Shown here in pieces: positions 10,501 to 36,133 of a stretch of DNA of 64,000 nt. The stretch spans positions 62,001-126,000 of the forward strand of contig JAQGEQ010000175.1 of NCBI GenBank assembly GCA_034620365.1, written 5' to 3'. Each line of letters begins with the position of its first letter. Position 1 is the stretch's first letter. The notes beneath the pieces are model-generated. The model had not been told where the DNA came from, did no database searches, and worked only from the letters and a program-made list of their open reading frames with translations. The position numbers and the translations under genes were made by a program. This DNA is from Pegea sp. RAD2-039. Lineage: Eukaryota > Chordata > Thaliacea > Salpida > Salpidae.

Positions 10501-13500
10501 AAAATCACTGTATAATTGACTAAAATGATTTATATATATATCAGTTAAAAGCTGCTTTTACGGTTTACATAAGATTCATATCAAAAAAGGAATTACTCCT
10601 AAAATAGTGAAGAAAATTTTGAAGCTTTAGATTGATATAAGTATTTTTGGCTTGTGTCATTTTGGTTCATATATCAGAATTGAGATATATTTGGTGGTAT
10701 TACAGTTGAAAAATTACTTTAATTTTATTTAAATTTGACGTCTTTCTTAAATACCTACACGGTTGTATGTTAACGCATTAAAGAAAGTAATTATTTAAAA
10801 TCCATCTTACATAAAAAAAGTTTTTATAAAATGTTAGTTTTTAAATTTTCATAAATTAAGCTTTGATTCGACTGTAATTCTGATTAAAAAAATATTCTAA
10901 TAGTCAATAATTATTTTGAATTATTTAAATTTGCAATTTGATAAAAACTTGTTTATCTGATTTTATTTATGATTTTTTTATTAGAAACACTGCACATTAA
11001 GTTTGAAATTAATTTTATATTCAAATGTTTAAGTTTAAAACAATTGATAAAAATTGCTACAATGTTTGCTTCTCACAAATTTGTTAACTAGCAGTAAAAG
11101 AACAAACAATTTTTTTTATTTTTGATGATGGTCGGTGTGTACATGTTTTCCATGTACTCAACAGAGATATATATTTGACATTTCGATAAACAGCTTTTGT
11201 TTATTTTGTGCCGTCAACATTTTTCTAGTCATCGCTGTAAAACAAAAACTACCATAAAATTTAGTATAAATATTTCTGCAGTGGTTTATTTCCCTTTATG
11301 CGCACAACACAGTTTTACATTTCCAACAATATTTGCAAAATTTTCTACAAACTAATCTAACAATAATTTCTTGTCAATAACTATTCAAAAAAAGCCTTAT
11401 AGTCATTCATCAAATATTCATGGGTATGTTGATGTTTTCAAAACTAGCTAATTCTTACATAAACAAATGAAAAAAAAACTTTCTAATAGATTTTGTTAGA
11501 TGCTAGAAAAACTTCTGTTATTTTCACTGCAGTTAAAATTTACGAAATGAAAAAATAATAGTTTAAGGTGTTAAATGTTAATTTTTAATATATCAATCAT
11601 TACATTGTGATATAATACCATATGGTGCAATAAAGTATAATATGTTAAAATATTAATAAGCTTTTTTAATGATCTAAAAAATGTTATAATTTTTTGAAGT
11701 GATTCATATTTTTAGAATTACTTAAACTAGCTTCTTATCAAATTTTTTCATGAAAACTCCTATTTATAAAGGAAATGGTAGTGACAGTTTAAAGCAAAAA
11801 TTATCATCAACAGTTTTACTTTATTTAAAATACAATTTTTTTTTATGTTGCAAATTTTAACGTCTAAATTTTTACTGAAACCTTTTTTATTCAACATTTG
11901 TTTATAGATTTAGGGATTAAATTAAAAAAAAATTATTGAAAATTCTATTGTAACTATAAACTAAAATTTTATGAATACCAAATTTGCTGAAATGAACTTT
12001 TTTTTTTAAATTACAAACATTTTTTTCTTCCATTCTTTTGAGTAACAGCAAATAAGTATATTTTTGAATCTAATATTTCAGGCTAGATCAAATTGTAGTT
12101 ATAAATTTAATTAAGCTTTAAACTTTACAAAGATTAGATTTTATTTACAGTTGATAAGTACAATGAGAAAGAACATTTTATTAACCAAATGTTTAATAAG
12201 AAAAAAGTATTTTGAAAAGAGAACAAAATGAGAGAATATCTGAAGAAAAACTTTTTAACTATTAATAGAAAAGTTTAAGCACAACAAAAATTTTCTAAAA
12301 TAGTTATTGCAAAAAAGAATTTTTATTTAAACATTTATTTTTGAACCAAAAATAATATGAATTTGGTTTGAATCAACTTTATAAAAAAAACTTTTTTGAA
12401 GTTTTAGTAAAAAGTATGAAATTTATTTAGAGAATAATTTAAATTGGTAATTGCTATCCATAAGATCCTATGTTTTTCGGAAGAATTTTTATCTGTGGTT
12501 TCTACCAAAATATAACTCAGTTTTTCTCGTAGAAATTTTTATTTCAGTTTTTTTGAAGCAGTATTTTTTTCTTTTTTAGATAGTTACTGAGTTTTCATCG
12601 TAATTTCTTAATTTGTATTTTTTGAAAGTTAATTAGATTTAGTTTCAGTTTATATTCTTAATAATATAAATGAACATATCTTCGCAATAATCTTTTTTCT
12701 CTAACTATCACTTTAAAGTTTAATAAAACGTAAAATACTCTAAAACTTATTGATGTTTTAGAAGTATAAGTTTCATTTATACTAAAATATTTGAATGTAA
12801 AATGATTTTATACATTTTAATAACTTATATATTCATTAAATTGAAAATGGTGAATTCTAAACCTTTAACTTTCTTTTCTTATTTAGTTGTTTGCCAAATA
12901 TCACTTCTGTATTTACTCGGTGATTTGATTTCAAACAACCATATAATTTATCATGCTTGATTTATTCTTTCAATCATATCTTACCTATGGGAATTAACTT
13001 ACTGCAAACAAATACTAAAATATTCAAAATCTCAATAATATTCACCATCAACTATAACCTATAATTTATTTAATACTACAATAAACCTTTTCAACTTAAA
13101 TCTGTTCATATTTTAACAACTTAAAAACCAGTTGATGCAAAACTAAAAGCAAAATTTTGGGTTAAATTTGTTAGACTTGGTGTCTTTAACACAACATTTA
13201 ATACGACATCTATGCAAATAACCTTGTAATCTTTAGAATAAAAATATTTTCTAGTAGATAAAATATATCATTAGATGCAATACATGTTGTAGTGGTTTAA
13301 ACATTAATTTCTTCACTTATATGGACGAATTCGCTAGTAAATATTTGCTCAAAAAGTCCTTCCATTATTTTCTAAGCTTTCTCTGCGTCACTTTGACAGA
13401 TGGATATTTGATAATATAACTCATCCCTAGCAAACAGTTTTTAGATGATTTTGGTAGAGCTTGCTAATTGAGTTACCTTTTTGTGAGAGGACTAAATGAA

Positions 13501-16500
13501 ATTATCTGTACTTTGTGGTGGCGACTTATTTTTCAATTTTCTTTAGTAAAAACTTTCAAGATGCTTATTTGCGGTTAAATAAACGTTTTATTTTATTAGT
13601 ATTTAATTTTAATTGGTAGATAAAACGAAATTGCATTTCTATAACTTCCTTGGACAATTTATTACTTTATTAAATTAATTGTTTCCGAAAACTTCTCTTC
13701 CTCGACAAGGATATAGCTGAAAATCCAAAATCTATATTGACATGTTTTGATTTTAGGTTCTTAAAAAAACTATTTAAGGATTTTTGATTTAAAGTGTCAA
13801 GCAATAACTTAGGAATTGATAAGTCTATACGACTCGAATTAATTAGCTACTTGTTTGTTTTTCAATTTTTTTATAGAATTAAACGTTTATTAAATGTGTA
13901 GAAAGTTTATTAGGTCTTTTAGTTCAATATTTTTGGTATTTACCTGACATCATCATTAAATATGAACCTCTGCGGGAAAACCACAAGTTGTTATTGAACG
14001 TTTCTTTAATTGAAACAATCAATATAAACTGTATAATGCAGAGTTAAATTGAATTTTCAAGAATCCATTTATCGCAAAAACCCCTATCATATCTATCATA
14101 TATTTTACTTGTTATAATGAAAGGTACTCTTATTATTGAAGGATTTCTAGCAAAATCATTGGTTAAAAAGAACCCAAGCCCAAAGCGATTAGGTAAATAT
14201 TTCAACAGTTGTAATAATGATAGATAAGCAAATTACAACCAGTCTTACCGAGATAAAATAATTTTGTTTGAGGTTAAGATTTACACAAAATAGACTAAAT
14301 CATATTTGGTTTGGTCTTTACTTATGAGACTATATAATCTTTTTGAGGCTTATCGTTATCTAAAAGTTTTTAAGGAGTTAATTTTGATTTTATTGAAATC
14401 AAATCATCTGTAAACTTTTACAATCACATGTCTTTAGAATATAATCTCCTAATTATACTACATTGAAAGCCTCCGTAAATTCTGTATCAGTAAAGCTCTG
14501 TAGTTTATGAATGTTGTGCTAAAAGTCAGGCCTAATCACTTAATTGAATTATCGAGAAATTTGATAGCATACTTGCAATTTCTAAATTAAAAGGATTATT
14601 AAGTTAGATGAATACTAAATTAGAATTAAAAGTGCTGTTTAAACCTCTATAATCTACTTTAAATTATTTATCAGTTCTTTACAGCAATCAAATTTGTATT
14701 GATTCAATTATTAAAGGCTTTCAAGTAAGCTAGACAGAAGGACTGAAGCTAGTAAATGTCAATGAAATAAACATTTGTACGTAAATAGCTGACTTAGCCT
14801 ACTTATTTACTAAGACTGCAAGGACGTCATATAGCCTTCCTGCACACTATCTTCTATTCACTATGCACAGCTTCCTTCTATTCAATGAAAGCAGATACTA
14901 AAAAATACGTTAGCTGTGTATCTCCTACTGGAGCAGATCTTTACTGACAGATGTTGTTTTTAATTAAAGATTAAATTTCCAAGTCATACTTGGAATTTTT
15001 TCTTTTATTTTAAGTAATAAGAAAAGCTTGTTTTATCATTTCTTTAGTTTCTATTTTTTTCATGAATTTTATTAGTTTTTTTATGAATGATTATTCATTT
15101 AGGTTAAAGTCAAATTTTTGATTAATTAGTTTTGAACGCATAGATTTAATAACTAGATATTATGAGCAAGTGTTTGTTTTAACAGCTATGTATAATTTAA
15201 GAGATATATTTCAGGTATTTAAATTTTTTAGATAGTTTTCATCCGTTCATAAAATCATTGATAACATTTTTGAAACACTTAAAATTCAATCAATAAAATA
15301 TTTAAGTATTAAGTTTCAATTTGAAATATCATTTTACAATCTTATTAAGATAGAATTTAACAGATAAAATCAAAGTTTTAGTTAAAATCTTGTTAACTGA
15401 TTAACAACAATTGATTACTTAATTTCCTACTTTAGAGCTGCTTCCTTAAATTAAATTACTTTACTAGTAGCTCAATAGACTAAATAGTAGGCTCAATTAA
15501 GCATTTAAAAATGAAATTATTGTATTACAAGGCTGTGTAGTAACGTAGATACAGTAATTGAAGTAATCAGTTATCAGTTTAAAAAATAGATTTACAGAAT
15601 TTATGAAAAGTAAAACTAGTTTTGAAATTTTATAATTTTTTATTTCATCAAAAGTTATTTCCTACTAAACATTTTTTTTGTGTTTTATCAGTAAAATTAT
15701 ATCAAATGTTACGATTTATATTCTATTTAAGTGCTCTGTTATGTAGCTTAACAGTCAAATTGACTGAAAGATTATTTGCAGCTTCTGAAATTTCCTTTTA
15801 AGTTTTAATAAAAACTTTTTGTATGTCATCATGTTTTTGCAGCTCAAAAACATTATTGTATAAAAAGAATTTGTTGTTTGTAATAATAACAAAACTAACT
15901 CATATCAAAATCAACTAAAATATTTAAAAGATTTACAACTTAAAAGATGTCTAAGGGTTATTTATTTTGTTATTTTTCTTTTAACAATAAAGTTCAAGTG
16001 TAGAAGATTGAAAAGTTTTACCAAAAAAATGTTTTTGCAACTAAGTACGTTAACCTTTTAACGATTTTCTATTCATTTTTGAGACTAGTAATTTCTCATA
16101 ATTTAAAGTAGAACTCAATTACTTTAATATAAAAAATCATATGAGAGTTTGTCATTACTTATAGCAACGGTGATTTATTACTAAAATATGAACTCTGTTT
16201 GTTGCTTGTAAAGTAATACAAATACATGCAACAACAAAAGCCTATAAGCACTGTTTCAATGTCTTTAAGTTGAGCTATTGTCATGATATCTGCAACTTGA
16301 AGATGTATGATATGCACGCAAAATTGAAAATGTTATCTATAAGAACTCAAATCTGATAGCTAAGAGCTGACGAGTTTTGTAATATAGTATAACACTTAAA
16401 AAATCAAGAATGTTTGCTTAAAATTTACTGTTGCTGATATTTTGTTACTTCCTAAATAAAAAAAATCTGCTAGCTCAGGCTCCAGCTTTATTTTTTATCA

Positions 16501-19500
16501 AAACGTCTGTAAAAAATACAAAGTTTGAAAAGGCAAAATAAGCTTATTCTATTAAATCTTTGTCTAGCGTTTAGCAGATATTTATTTTTTAATACCTTAA
16601 AGAATTTTTCACATCTGTATAATCATTTAAATCGATACAGTACTAACTTTTTAAAGATTTATTCAGCTATCATTTAAACTAATGTTATTGTTAATGTAGT
16701 CAATATTATAAAAACTTATACATGTTCAACTTAATCCTAGAGATTTCATTTATATTGATAGTATTCAAACATTACAGAATTTTAATTATGATATCGGTTT
16801 GCAGTTTCATTGTGCAAAGTTTTTTTAGTACAGGATGAATCATTATTTTTTAACGATTTTAAATTCATTTAATTAAACAAGGTAAAGATGTTGATATGTA
16901 GCATTCACTATTGTTCTTTTAAAAACTGCAGGTGATAAACTTTAGAACAATTGTTTTGTACCAGTCTTTTACTTATTGATATTGTAGAAACCTACATCAA
17001 GCCAAAAGCATTGTAAAAGCTTTCTTATCTGTAATTTAAAACTTTTTGTATAATATAGGAAACGTAAAATAAATTTGCTTTGTTCGGCTCATCTTTCAAC
17101 TAAAAGAAAAAAAATTAAACTAAAAGATTATTTGCTTACTTCTGAAATCTAGTAAAAAGCAGTCTAATCCATTGCTTCAAAAAAGTATTCCCACAAATTT
17201 ATTCTATATCTACTTGATCATAAATTTGTAGTTGAGTACTTGAGTAAACAACCACAGGAAGGCAATAACACAGTTTGAGTGCATTTTCTGAAAATTCTTG
17301 TCCAGCTGAATAAATATTTAACTAATCGTGTATCAGTTTAAAACTAATTTTAAATAAGTGTCGAAATGTTGGCTGATACAAGTTTAGACGTTTACAGAAC
17401 ACCACTCAGGTTTCAGTTACTGTTTAATTAGACCTTGTGAAAGAAAAACCAACTTATAATCACTTAAATTTTTCTATGTAATAAAATATATTTCTTGATT
17501 TGTATAATGAAGCGTAGAAGTATAAATGAAACAGTTAATTAATAAGTTTATATCAGATTTGAAAATACAGCAGTAACTATTTGTGATATTATTAATACTT
17601 GAAAACGTTTTGTAGACAAAAATTAAAAAAGTTTTTGACAAAGTTTGATAATTAACTTGAAAACAGCTTACACGAAAAGGTTGTTTGCAATTTCAAACAA
17701 AGCATCCTTATGTTGGTGGTGGGTAATTTAAAACCTATTTTTCAATTTAAGAAACTTTCTGTTGTATACTCACAAAACTTTACGGTTTTAATTTGATTTC
17801 CAAATATTTAAAATCACAAAATCTGTTTACGAAGTACTATCAAATAATTTGAAAATTTGAAAGAAATATATTATCACGCAATAACCAAATTAAATCAAAC
17901 TGGACATTATTTCTCTTGATTACTTATTTGAAATATTGATGATATTTCTACCTTAAAGTTTTCAAAATTTCCATTTAACTGACTCAATTGGAAATGTTAG
18001 TGAAAATATCAATTGAGTATTTTAAGAAGTAAGTTTGTCTAATGTAAACATAATTTTTTACTCGACCGTTTCAATTAGCCCGCTACAAAGTGCTTGCTTT
18101 GATGGCTGTGTAATTGCTTAAAATAACCATTTAACTTGTATGATTAAAATACCATCTAATTGTAAATGAATTAGATAAGACTATAATCATACCTACTTTA
18201 TATAACCATTATATTTCGTCCGATTTATTTTTAAAATTTATGCTTTGAGTTAAGAGAATTATAATTTAACTTAGAAAATAATACCTATTAATGCTGTGCA
18301 TTAACATTTTTATCATTCTATCTACTTATACATTGAATCCTTCCACAGATAGGTGATGTATTGCAAAAGTTAAATTTCAGCTGCTAACCATAATTCATAA
18401 TCAAATTACAAAAACTAAAAATTGTTTTTAATTAAAACAGAAAATATTTAGCTATGAGAAATAGGTAAAAATAATAATTGAAAGTTTATTTAATCAATAT
18501 AATAATACAATTTAATAATAAACTAATACTTTCATGTTGGTTTTTATAGGTCTTGAATCAACTTTCTTTAATGTTGATTAAGTTTACCCCAACTTTTATC
18601 GGCTAGATTTAAGTGAGATGTATTCAAGAGCAAGATCTTGTTTTATTTCTATTGTTAATTTAAAGAAGTTTCATAGAGATATTGTTTTAGCAACTTAAAT
18701 ACAGATCAGTTTCACAAAATTTGTCTCAAAAGTTACTTACAGCAGAGGCTAGTAGATAAATCTTTTTTATTCATGACAATGAAGTTTATATCATTATAAT
18801 TTAGACTCAAAAATTAAAAAGCTTTTTATGGTAAAATCTCCTTGTAAAGTATGTAGTTAGTTGTGGAAGGTAAGCAAACAAATTAGTATCTTCTCATGAA
18901 CGGTTTGTGGTTTGTTGGTTCACTAAGATCAAGAGTACTTGTAAGATACTTGTGATGAGATGCTTGAAAACATGGTTTGATTATTCACTGTAAACGTCTA
19001 AGAGCCTAAATGGTGCTTGTATAGTGTTTGAAAAGCTTTGCTAATTACACTTCTGTCTTTTGAGTGCTGGCAAACAAGCAAAATAGAAGTTGTTAGGTAG
19101 GTTCAGCTGCTATATCAAAAATGAATTTTTAGTTGAGAGGTTGATAAACGTCTTTCTAGTGAAACAACAGAAACTTAACTTTAATGAAACAATTCGATAA
19201 TTAATAAAAAATTTTTTGATAGAAACTTACTTCAGATTAATTTGAGTTGAAAAAAGTGTTTTGGGCTTTTAGATAATTGACAAAAACGAAACTTAAAAAG
19301 TTCGAGTTCTTATTGAGTTTAACTTAGCTGCTTCAGTAAACAAACCTGCGTAAAAATTTATAGAAAAATCTTGAATCACACATTTTTCAATTTGATTGTA
19401 ATCAGCAAGACACATAAAGAAGACACCAAAAAATCGCTTTAAACCGATAGTATCCAGCCAAGGACTTTTGTTGTTTATCAGTTTTGGAAATTGTAGTTTT

Positions 19501-19560
19501 CAATTTGTGATTACTTAAACGTGACAACTTGAAGTTAAAATGTTACGAAGTTTTAACTAG
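7594..19560. other. 12-kb AT-rich intergenic region without a supported gene
   Basis: No reading frame of useful length, no splice-consistent exon series, tRNA, rRNA or recognisable transposon was found on either strand. One isolated segment (ATG at 14116-14118, running to a possible donor before GTAAAT near 14193) reads as an exon-like stretch of about 25 codons, but no partner exon was found. The region separates SMG5 from the Groucho locus and may hold distal regulatory DNA; nothing in it can be named. Confidence 0.6.
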
Positions 19561-19830
19561 TTTTATGCGCACTAACTATTCCTGTCGAAGGTTACCGCGT
19601 GGTAACAACTATTCAGCCAATCAGAACGTAGAGTTTGTTACCACGTTGTAACAGTGAGTAAAAAAGCAGACTCGCGTGTGTTGAAGGCAGAGAAAAAAAG
19701 AGAAGAAAAAAAATAGAGAAGGATTGAATCAGGGTTAATTTATGTGGATTGAAGTATGTGTTTTTCCTTGTATCTTTCACTATGGTAGATGATTCAAAAG
19801 ATTCATTTAACGGCTAGTGCCTTCAGTAAG
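19561..19830 (+). promoter_or_regulatory. Promoter-like segment, probably of Groucho A: CCAAT box between two palindromes, candidate leader exon
   Basis: A CCAAT box (AGCCAATCAGA, about 19615-19625) lies between two related palindromic 16-mers, GTTACCGCGTGGTAAC (19591-19606) and GTTACCACGTTGTAAC (19637-19652), differing at two positions. No TATA box is seen. Downstream is a purine-rich stretch (about 19685-19725) and two strong donor-like sites: GTATGT at 19754 and GTAAGT at 19826. These would end a non-coding leader exon joined to the acceptor at 23614. Base composition is visibly less AT-rich than the flanks. The assignment to Groucho A is inferred from position and strand. Confidence 0.5.
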
Positions 19831-22800
19831 TACCATAATAGATGTCAGTTATTTTCCTCCAGCTCCTCATTTTCTTCTCTCACAACCTACCTCTTTCCTT
19901 CTTTCTTCCTCTCTATCGGTGGTAATGTGCACGCTTTTACTCGTTGTTTAATTTTGCCGTGGTTTGAGAACCGTCCAGCAGAACAGTTATTTGTTCAGCG
20001 GCTACCTACATAGCCTTTGAAAGTAAGCTTTTTTCTCTTTTTCTATGAGTCTACTTGTACATTTTCATTTGGTCTGGACGCCAGGCAGACAGGTTCTTAT
20101 TTAAGTGTTAGCTTGGATTACAGCAGAAAAAGATGGGTTGAAATTAAAGAAATATTTTTGTGTTTGTTCAATTTTTACAGCTTTTTATTTCAGCCTTAAG
20201 TAATAGAAACAGATTTGAAGTAAAAGTTGTTTGAAGGATTTTTGGAAAGAAAATAATTTGTTGCGCTTAGTAACTTGTAAGTATACGCCATGTTGTTTAT
20301 GAAAAGACATTTTTTACCATTTTCATCAGTAATTTTTGCTTATTTCATTTCTTAGAACAGCTTTTTAGTGTTTATTAGTAAGTAATTTTGAAGTAAAAGA
20401 AAAAAAATGTCAATTCTCCTTAAAGTATTGATCTTTTTATAGTTAAGTTTTTCTGTAAAAAGTTGTAATCTGGTTTTGCTGAGATAAAACTTTGTTTGAA
20501 CTGTGTTGTAGTGCTTACAAGGTATTGTAAAGTTATTTGTCAAAATCACTTACGTGTCGTATACAGCAAAAGCGGGTGATGTGACTTAAACCCTATTCTA
20601 AGAAGGAGCCAAGCTCAAAGCATTTTGACATTAAATTTGTCGACCAACCGGAAATATTTGTAGCTTTTTCCGGCTTTTTTGTGTAAGTGGTATGTAAAAC
20701 AGTTCTAACTGTTTTGTGTTTGCTACTGGCTCTGTGTAATGTATTACAATAAGCCAAACCTTATTTATTAAACAAACAAAGTAGTGACAGACACAACGTT
20801 GATGTTTATATAATGAATTTTTCAAGAGAATGAAATTGAAAATTGGCTTGTTAAGAGGTTTTTTATGAAAAGCTTTATTTTCAAAATTGTTTAAATTGAA
20901 AACCCACCACTTAGCAATAATAGGCAATTACAAATCGGAGAGAGTAATTGATAGTCGGCGGCAAGCAAGATAACACGAAGCAAAAATTAGTCAATATAAA
21001 AATCGACAAAGTTTTTTATCTGAATTTAAAGAGCTGAACACTTACAAATCTATTTTCAACAGCACCGTTAGTGTAGCTCACATTTAGAACTTTTAATTTG
21101 AGCAATTGATAAATTATTAGAATGAAATAAAAACAATCAAACCGGATACTACTCAATTACAGAGTATAGTATGAAGTAATTTATGTGAATTGGTCGTAGA
21201 AATCTTGTGCGATTGAGTACTATAATCAATCAGCAACTGTAAATTGGAAATAAATATTAACAATTTTTATAGCGTTTGACAATATCATAGCAATACAGCA
21301 TAATAGCAATTATAGATTAAATTTGTAAAGAGGTAATAGTTGTAACAGGTTAAAGAAGTTTAACTTACTTACATCAATTGCTTAAGTATAAGTTAATACA
21401 AAGTTTATGGTTCCTGTTAAAACTATTACATTTGTATAATCATGATAACAACTATAAAATAAACAAGTAGAATGCTGTATGAATCAACTACAGTGTCAAC
21501 TTTTGTTCTTATATGTATTTATTATTAGGTTTTTTGGTTTATTAACTTTATAGATATCATGTCTTTCTTATCAAGCCTTAAAATAGTATCAAATTTCTTG
21601 TAAAGCTAAAAATATAGTATGGTTCTTATCAACTAATCATTGATATTTTTTTTTCTGATTTTAAAGATAAATTTTAACTTGATAAGCTTGAATTGCTGAA
21701 GCTACAAAAACTGAAGGTTTAATTACAACTCTGTCCAAACTTAACTCATTATGAAATGTAATTAACAGTTTGAGTGTTTCACCTGTATCAGACTGATGTA
21801 TTCATTTTAAAATTTAATTTGATGATTGTTTTTTTCTGTAGCTTTAAGTTATTGTAAAAAGAATAATTGTTGAAATGTTAATAGAGAACAATTAATAAAA
21901 AACGTTTGATATATCGCAGACTTAGTATGGTTGAAAAATTTCAAAACATTATTAAATTACAATTTCTAAAATCAGTAGAACATATTGAACAGACTTTGTG
22001 TGCAAGTACTAATCAAATGAGTCAATTTTTACTAAAAATGTGTTTGCATAAGATATTTTTATGTAGAACTGTTGTATTGTCGATAAAAGTAACTAATTTT
22101 TTTTCCTAGATTGTGTTTTTGATAAATTTTTTCATAGGCATGTTTTTTTGAGCTTTGTAATTTTCTTATGTTTGAACGTTTGTTAATGTTTTTGCTGTGT
22201 GTCCGTAGTACATTAGTATTATTATTTATTTATTACAATTATGTATGCTTAACATGGCATCATCGTCAAATATGTTTTATATAACTCGATATTTACATTT
22301 GTTGTATCGTTTGTCTGCAAACTGTAATGTATTAACTATTAAATTATTTAGAGCTAGGTATACTAGAGTTGTTTTCTTATGTAAAATTATGGAGGATACA
22401 CTTTCATTGTATTTAGCTTAAGCAAGTTATTTTAACTTTACATTCAATCTTGAAATAATTAATTACTAAATATTTAAGATATGCAAATCAAAGCTTAAAG
22501 TAATCTTGTAAATAATTTTCTTGAATCTCACAAACTATATCTAAAAGAAAAGCAACTAACACTTGATTTGTAATTTAGGCTTTATCCAAACAGCTTCTAT
22601 TTCATATCTAAGCCTTAACTTTATTTCTTTACATAATCAGACTGAAATTAGTGTCTGTGTTTGCTTGCTACTTAAAGCTGAAAGAAGTCAACATAGTTTT
22701 TAGCCCGGTAAACAGTCTTTTTTTACACCACTAAATCATAAAAGTCTAACTTTACCAATGTAACAGGTGCAGAGTTTTGGCGGAAAGCTTAAACAACATA

Positions 22801-23614
22801 ACGTCATAATTTTCAGCATGACTTAAAAAGAAAGAAACAGATTTTTTTTATTTACCCTATAAACATTCTCGCACAAGAAATACTCGAAGATTTTTACAGT
22901 TTTTTTATTTATAAAGTTCAAGAACTAATATTAGAAACATTCTGAAATATTTTCCACTTCAGTTTTTTTTCTCTGATTTTCATTTGATGAAAAAGGATTT
23001 TTTGTGAAAGATTATTTTTCAATGTTTTTTTTTTAATTATAATTAAACTAAATTTTATTAAAAACAAGAATTATATGTTAATGGTTGAAACAAAAACCGT
23101 TCAGTTTGTAAAAAATGCTTGGTGTCTCCTTATGTTCTAAATTTTTTACCTTATGTACAGATAGTTCAACAACTGTTGCTTCAACTTAGCTGTATAACCA
23201 GCAGATGAGATATTGTTTTTTTGTAATAGTATTTTGACTAAACAATTTATCTTCTGGTATCAATTTAACCACATGCTTAAGAGGTTTCTACCACACATAC
23301 AGCAAAGCAAGTACAATTGTTTTAAAAACAACCCGAACTTTTAAGACACTTCAATTTCTAACCATTGAGATGAACCACTTTAGAGTTTACAAAACTTTGT
23401 AGTACCTTAAAAAGGCCGCCTTATACTAAAAAGCGGAACCTTCAATTTTAAATCATTAGTAACTTCCGAATCGAATTAGTAGTTTCGATTATTGAACCTT
23501 TAGCTCTTTAAATTAGAATTTAAAACTTTTTTCTACTTATAGATACTGCGAGTGTGTTTTATTCTAACATATATTTGCTTGAAAAATATTTATTCTAATC
23601 TGATTTCTTTTTAG
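19831..23614 (+). other. Leader intron or outron upstream of Groucho A coding exons
   Basis: AT-rich sequence between the promoter-like segment and the acceptor TTTCTTTTTAG at 23604-23614. Short open frames here (for example 19789-20013 and 21906-22109) lack similarity I can recognise, splice context or composition unlike their surroundings, and are judged chance. The exon from 23615 carries 75 nt of leader before the Groucho A start codon. Confidence 0.5.
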
Positions 23615-23689
23615 ATAAAATTAAGTAAATTTACATAGCACCAAAACCTTTGTATCGGATTCTACAGTTGGATATTAACAAGATTTTAA

Positions 23690-35257
<11,568 letters not shown>

Positions 35258-35924
35258 AACATCTTTAAGACATTTGTAACTTAATGAAGAATGAATGGTA
35301 GCGGGTGCTATTCAGATAATTTGCACTATCAGTATTTTATCTTTTAAGAGGTGAAGATAATTACACGGCTGTGTTTTTTCAACCGTGTCTTCTCATTCTA
35401 TTCCCGATTTTCTAGACAATGGTTTTCATTCCTTTTTAACTTAAACCTGATTGCAGTTCTTTTTTGCTTTTTATTTAAGTTATAATGGACTCATATAATA
35501 TTTGTAAACTTTTGGTTCAAGAGATACAAACTGACTCAAACTTTTTTAGACTAACTTAAAGTTTTACTTCTAATATTCTTTTATAATTTGGTTTCACAGT
35601 TCGCTTTTTAGTCTACATCTTCAAAAAATTTACAAACAAGCAAAACTTCTTTTTAAATGATTTGTGAAGAAGAGATTAAAAAAGTTTTGCTTTAACTCAA
35701 AACTATTTTTGATTTATCGTGATTGGTAGAACTATATATAACATGTGTAAACAAAACATACATGCAAGCCTCAATTTCAAAGGTTGTTCGAAAAGATGTT
35801 TACTGAGTTTGGTAAACATCCATTCAACTGATTACTAACACTAAGAAGCTTTCTGGTTGTAATGGAAAATATTTTGTAAAAGATTTACTGTTTTCTTGTG
35901 TTTGGTTTCTCTAATTAAAATAAA
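35258..35924 (+). terminator. Groucho A 3' untranslated region with AATAAA
   Basis: After the TAA stop the first canonical AATAAA on this strand downstream of the stop is at 35919-35924, in the context CTAATTAAAATAAAGTACG, giving a 3' UTR near 680 nt. The minus-strand small gene has AATAAA on its own strand at about 36077-36113, so two convergent transcripts would end within about 200 bp of each other. Confidence 0.6.
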
Positions 35925-36133
35925 GTACGATTTTTACAAAACCATCAAATTTTAGATGAAATATTTTAATCTAAAAGATTTAATTGAGGCTTAAAAAACT
36001 TGTTCATATTTCTTTACATTATAATTATAGAAGAATATTGACGCCGAAAAGTAAACTTTCAAAGCCAGTCAAATATTATTTATTATCAACGAAAACTAAA
36101 CATGGGTTTTTATTTGGTTTTTACATCGTTAGT

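Noticed and set aside
14116-14194. Exon-like stretch with ATG, about 25 codons and a GTAAAT donor
   Set aside because: No partner exon, no similarity, weak donor; kept only as a remark in the intergenic entry.
19789-20199. Two open frames downstream of the promoter-like segment
   Set aside because: Phe/Ser-rich translation of T-rich DNA, interrupted by strong donor sites; better explained as leader and intron.
14155-20625. Similar short words near 14173 and 20610 (CAAGC-CAAAGC)
   Set aside because: About 15 of 20 positions match between just two places, too little to call a dispersed repeat.
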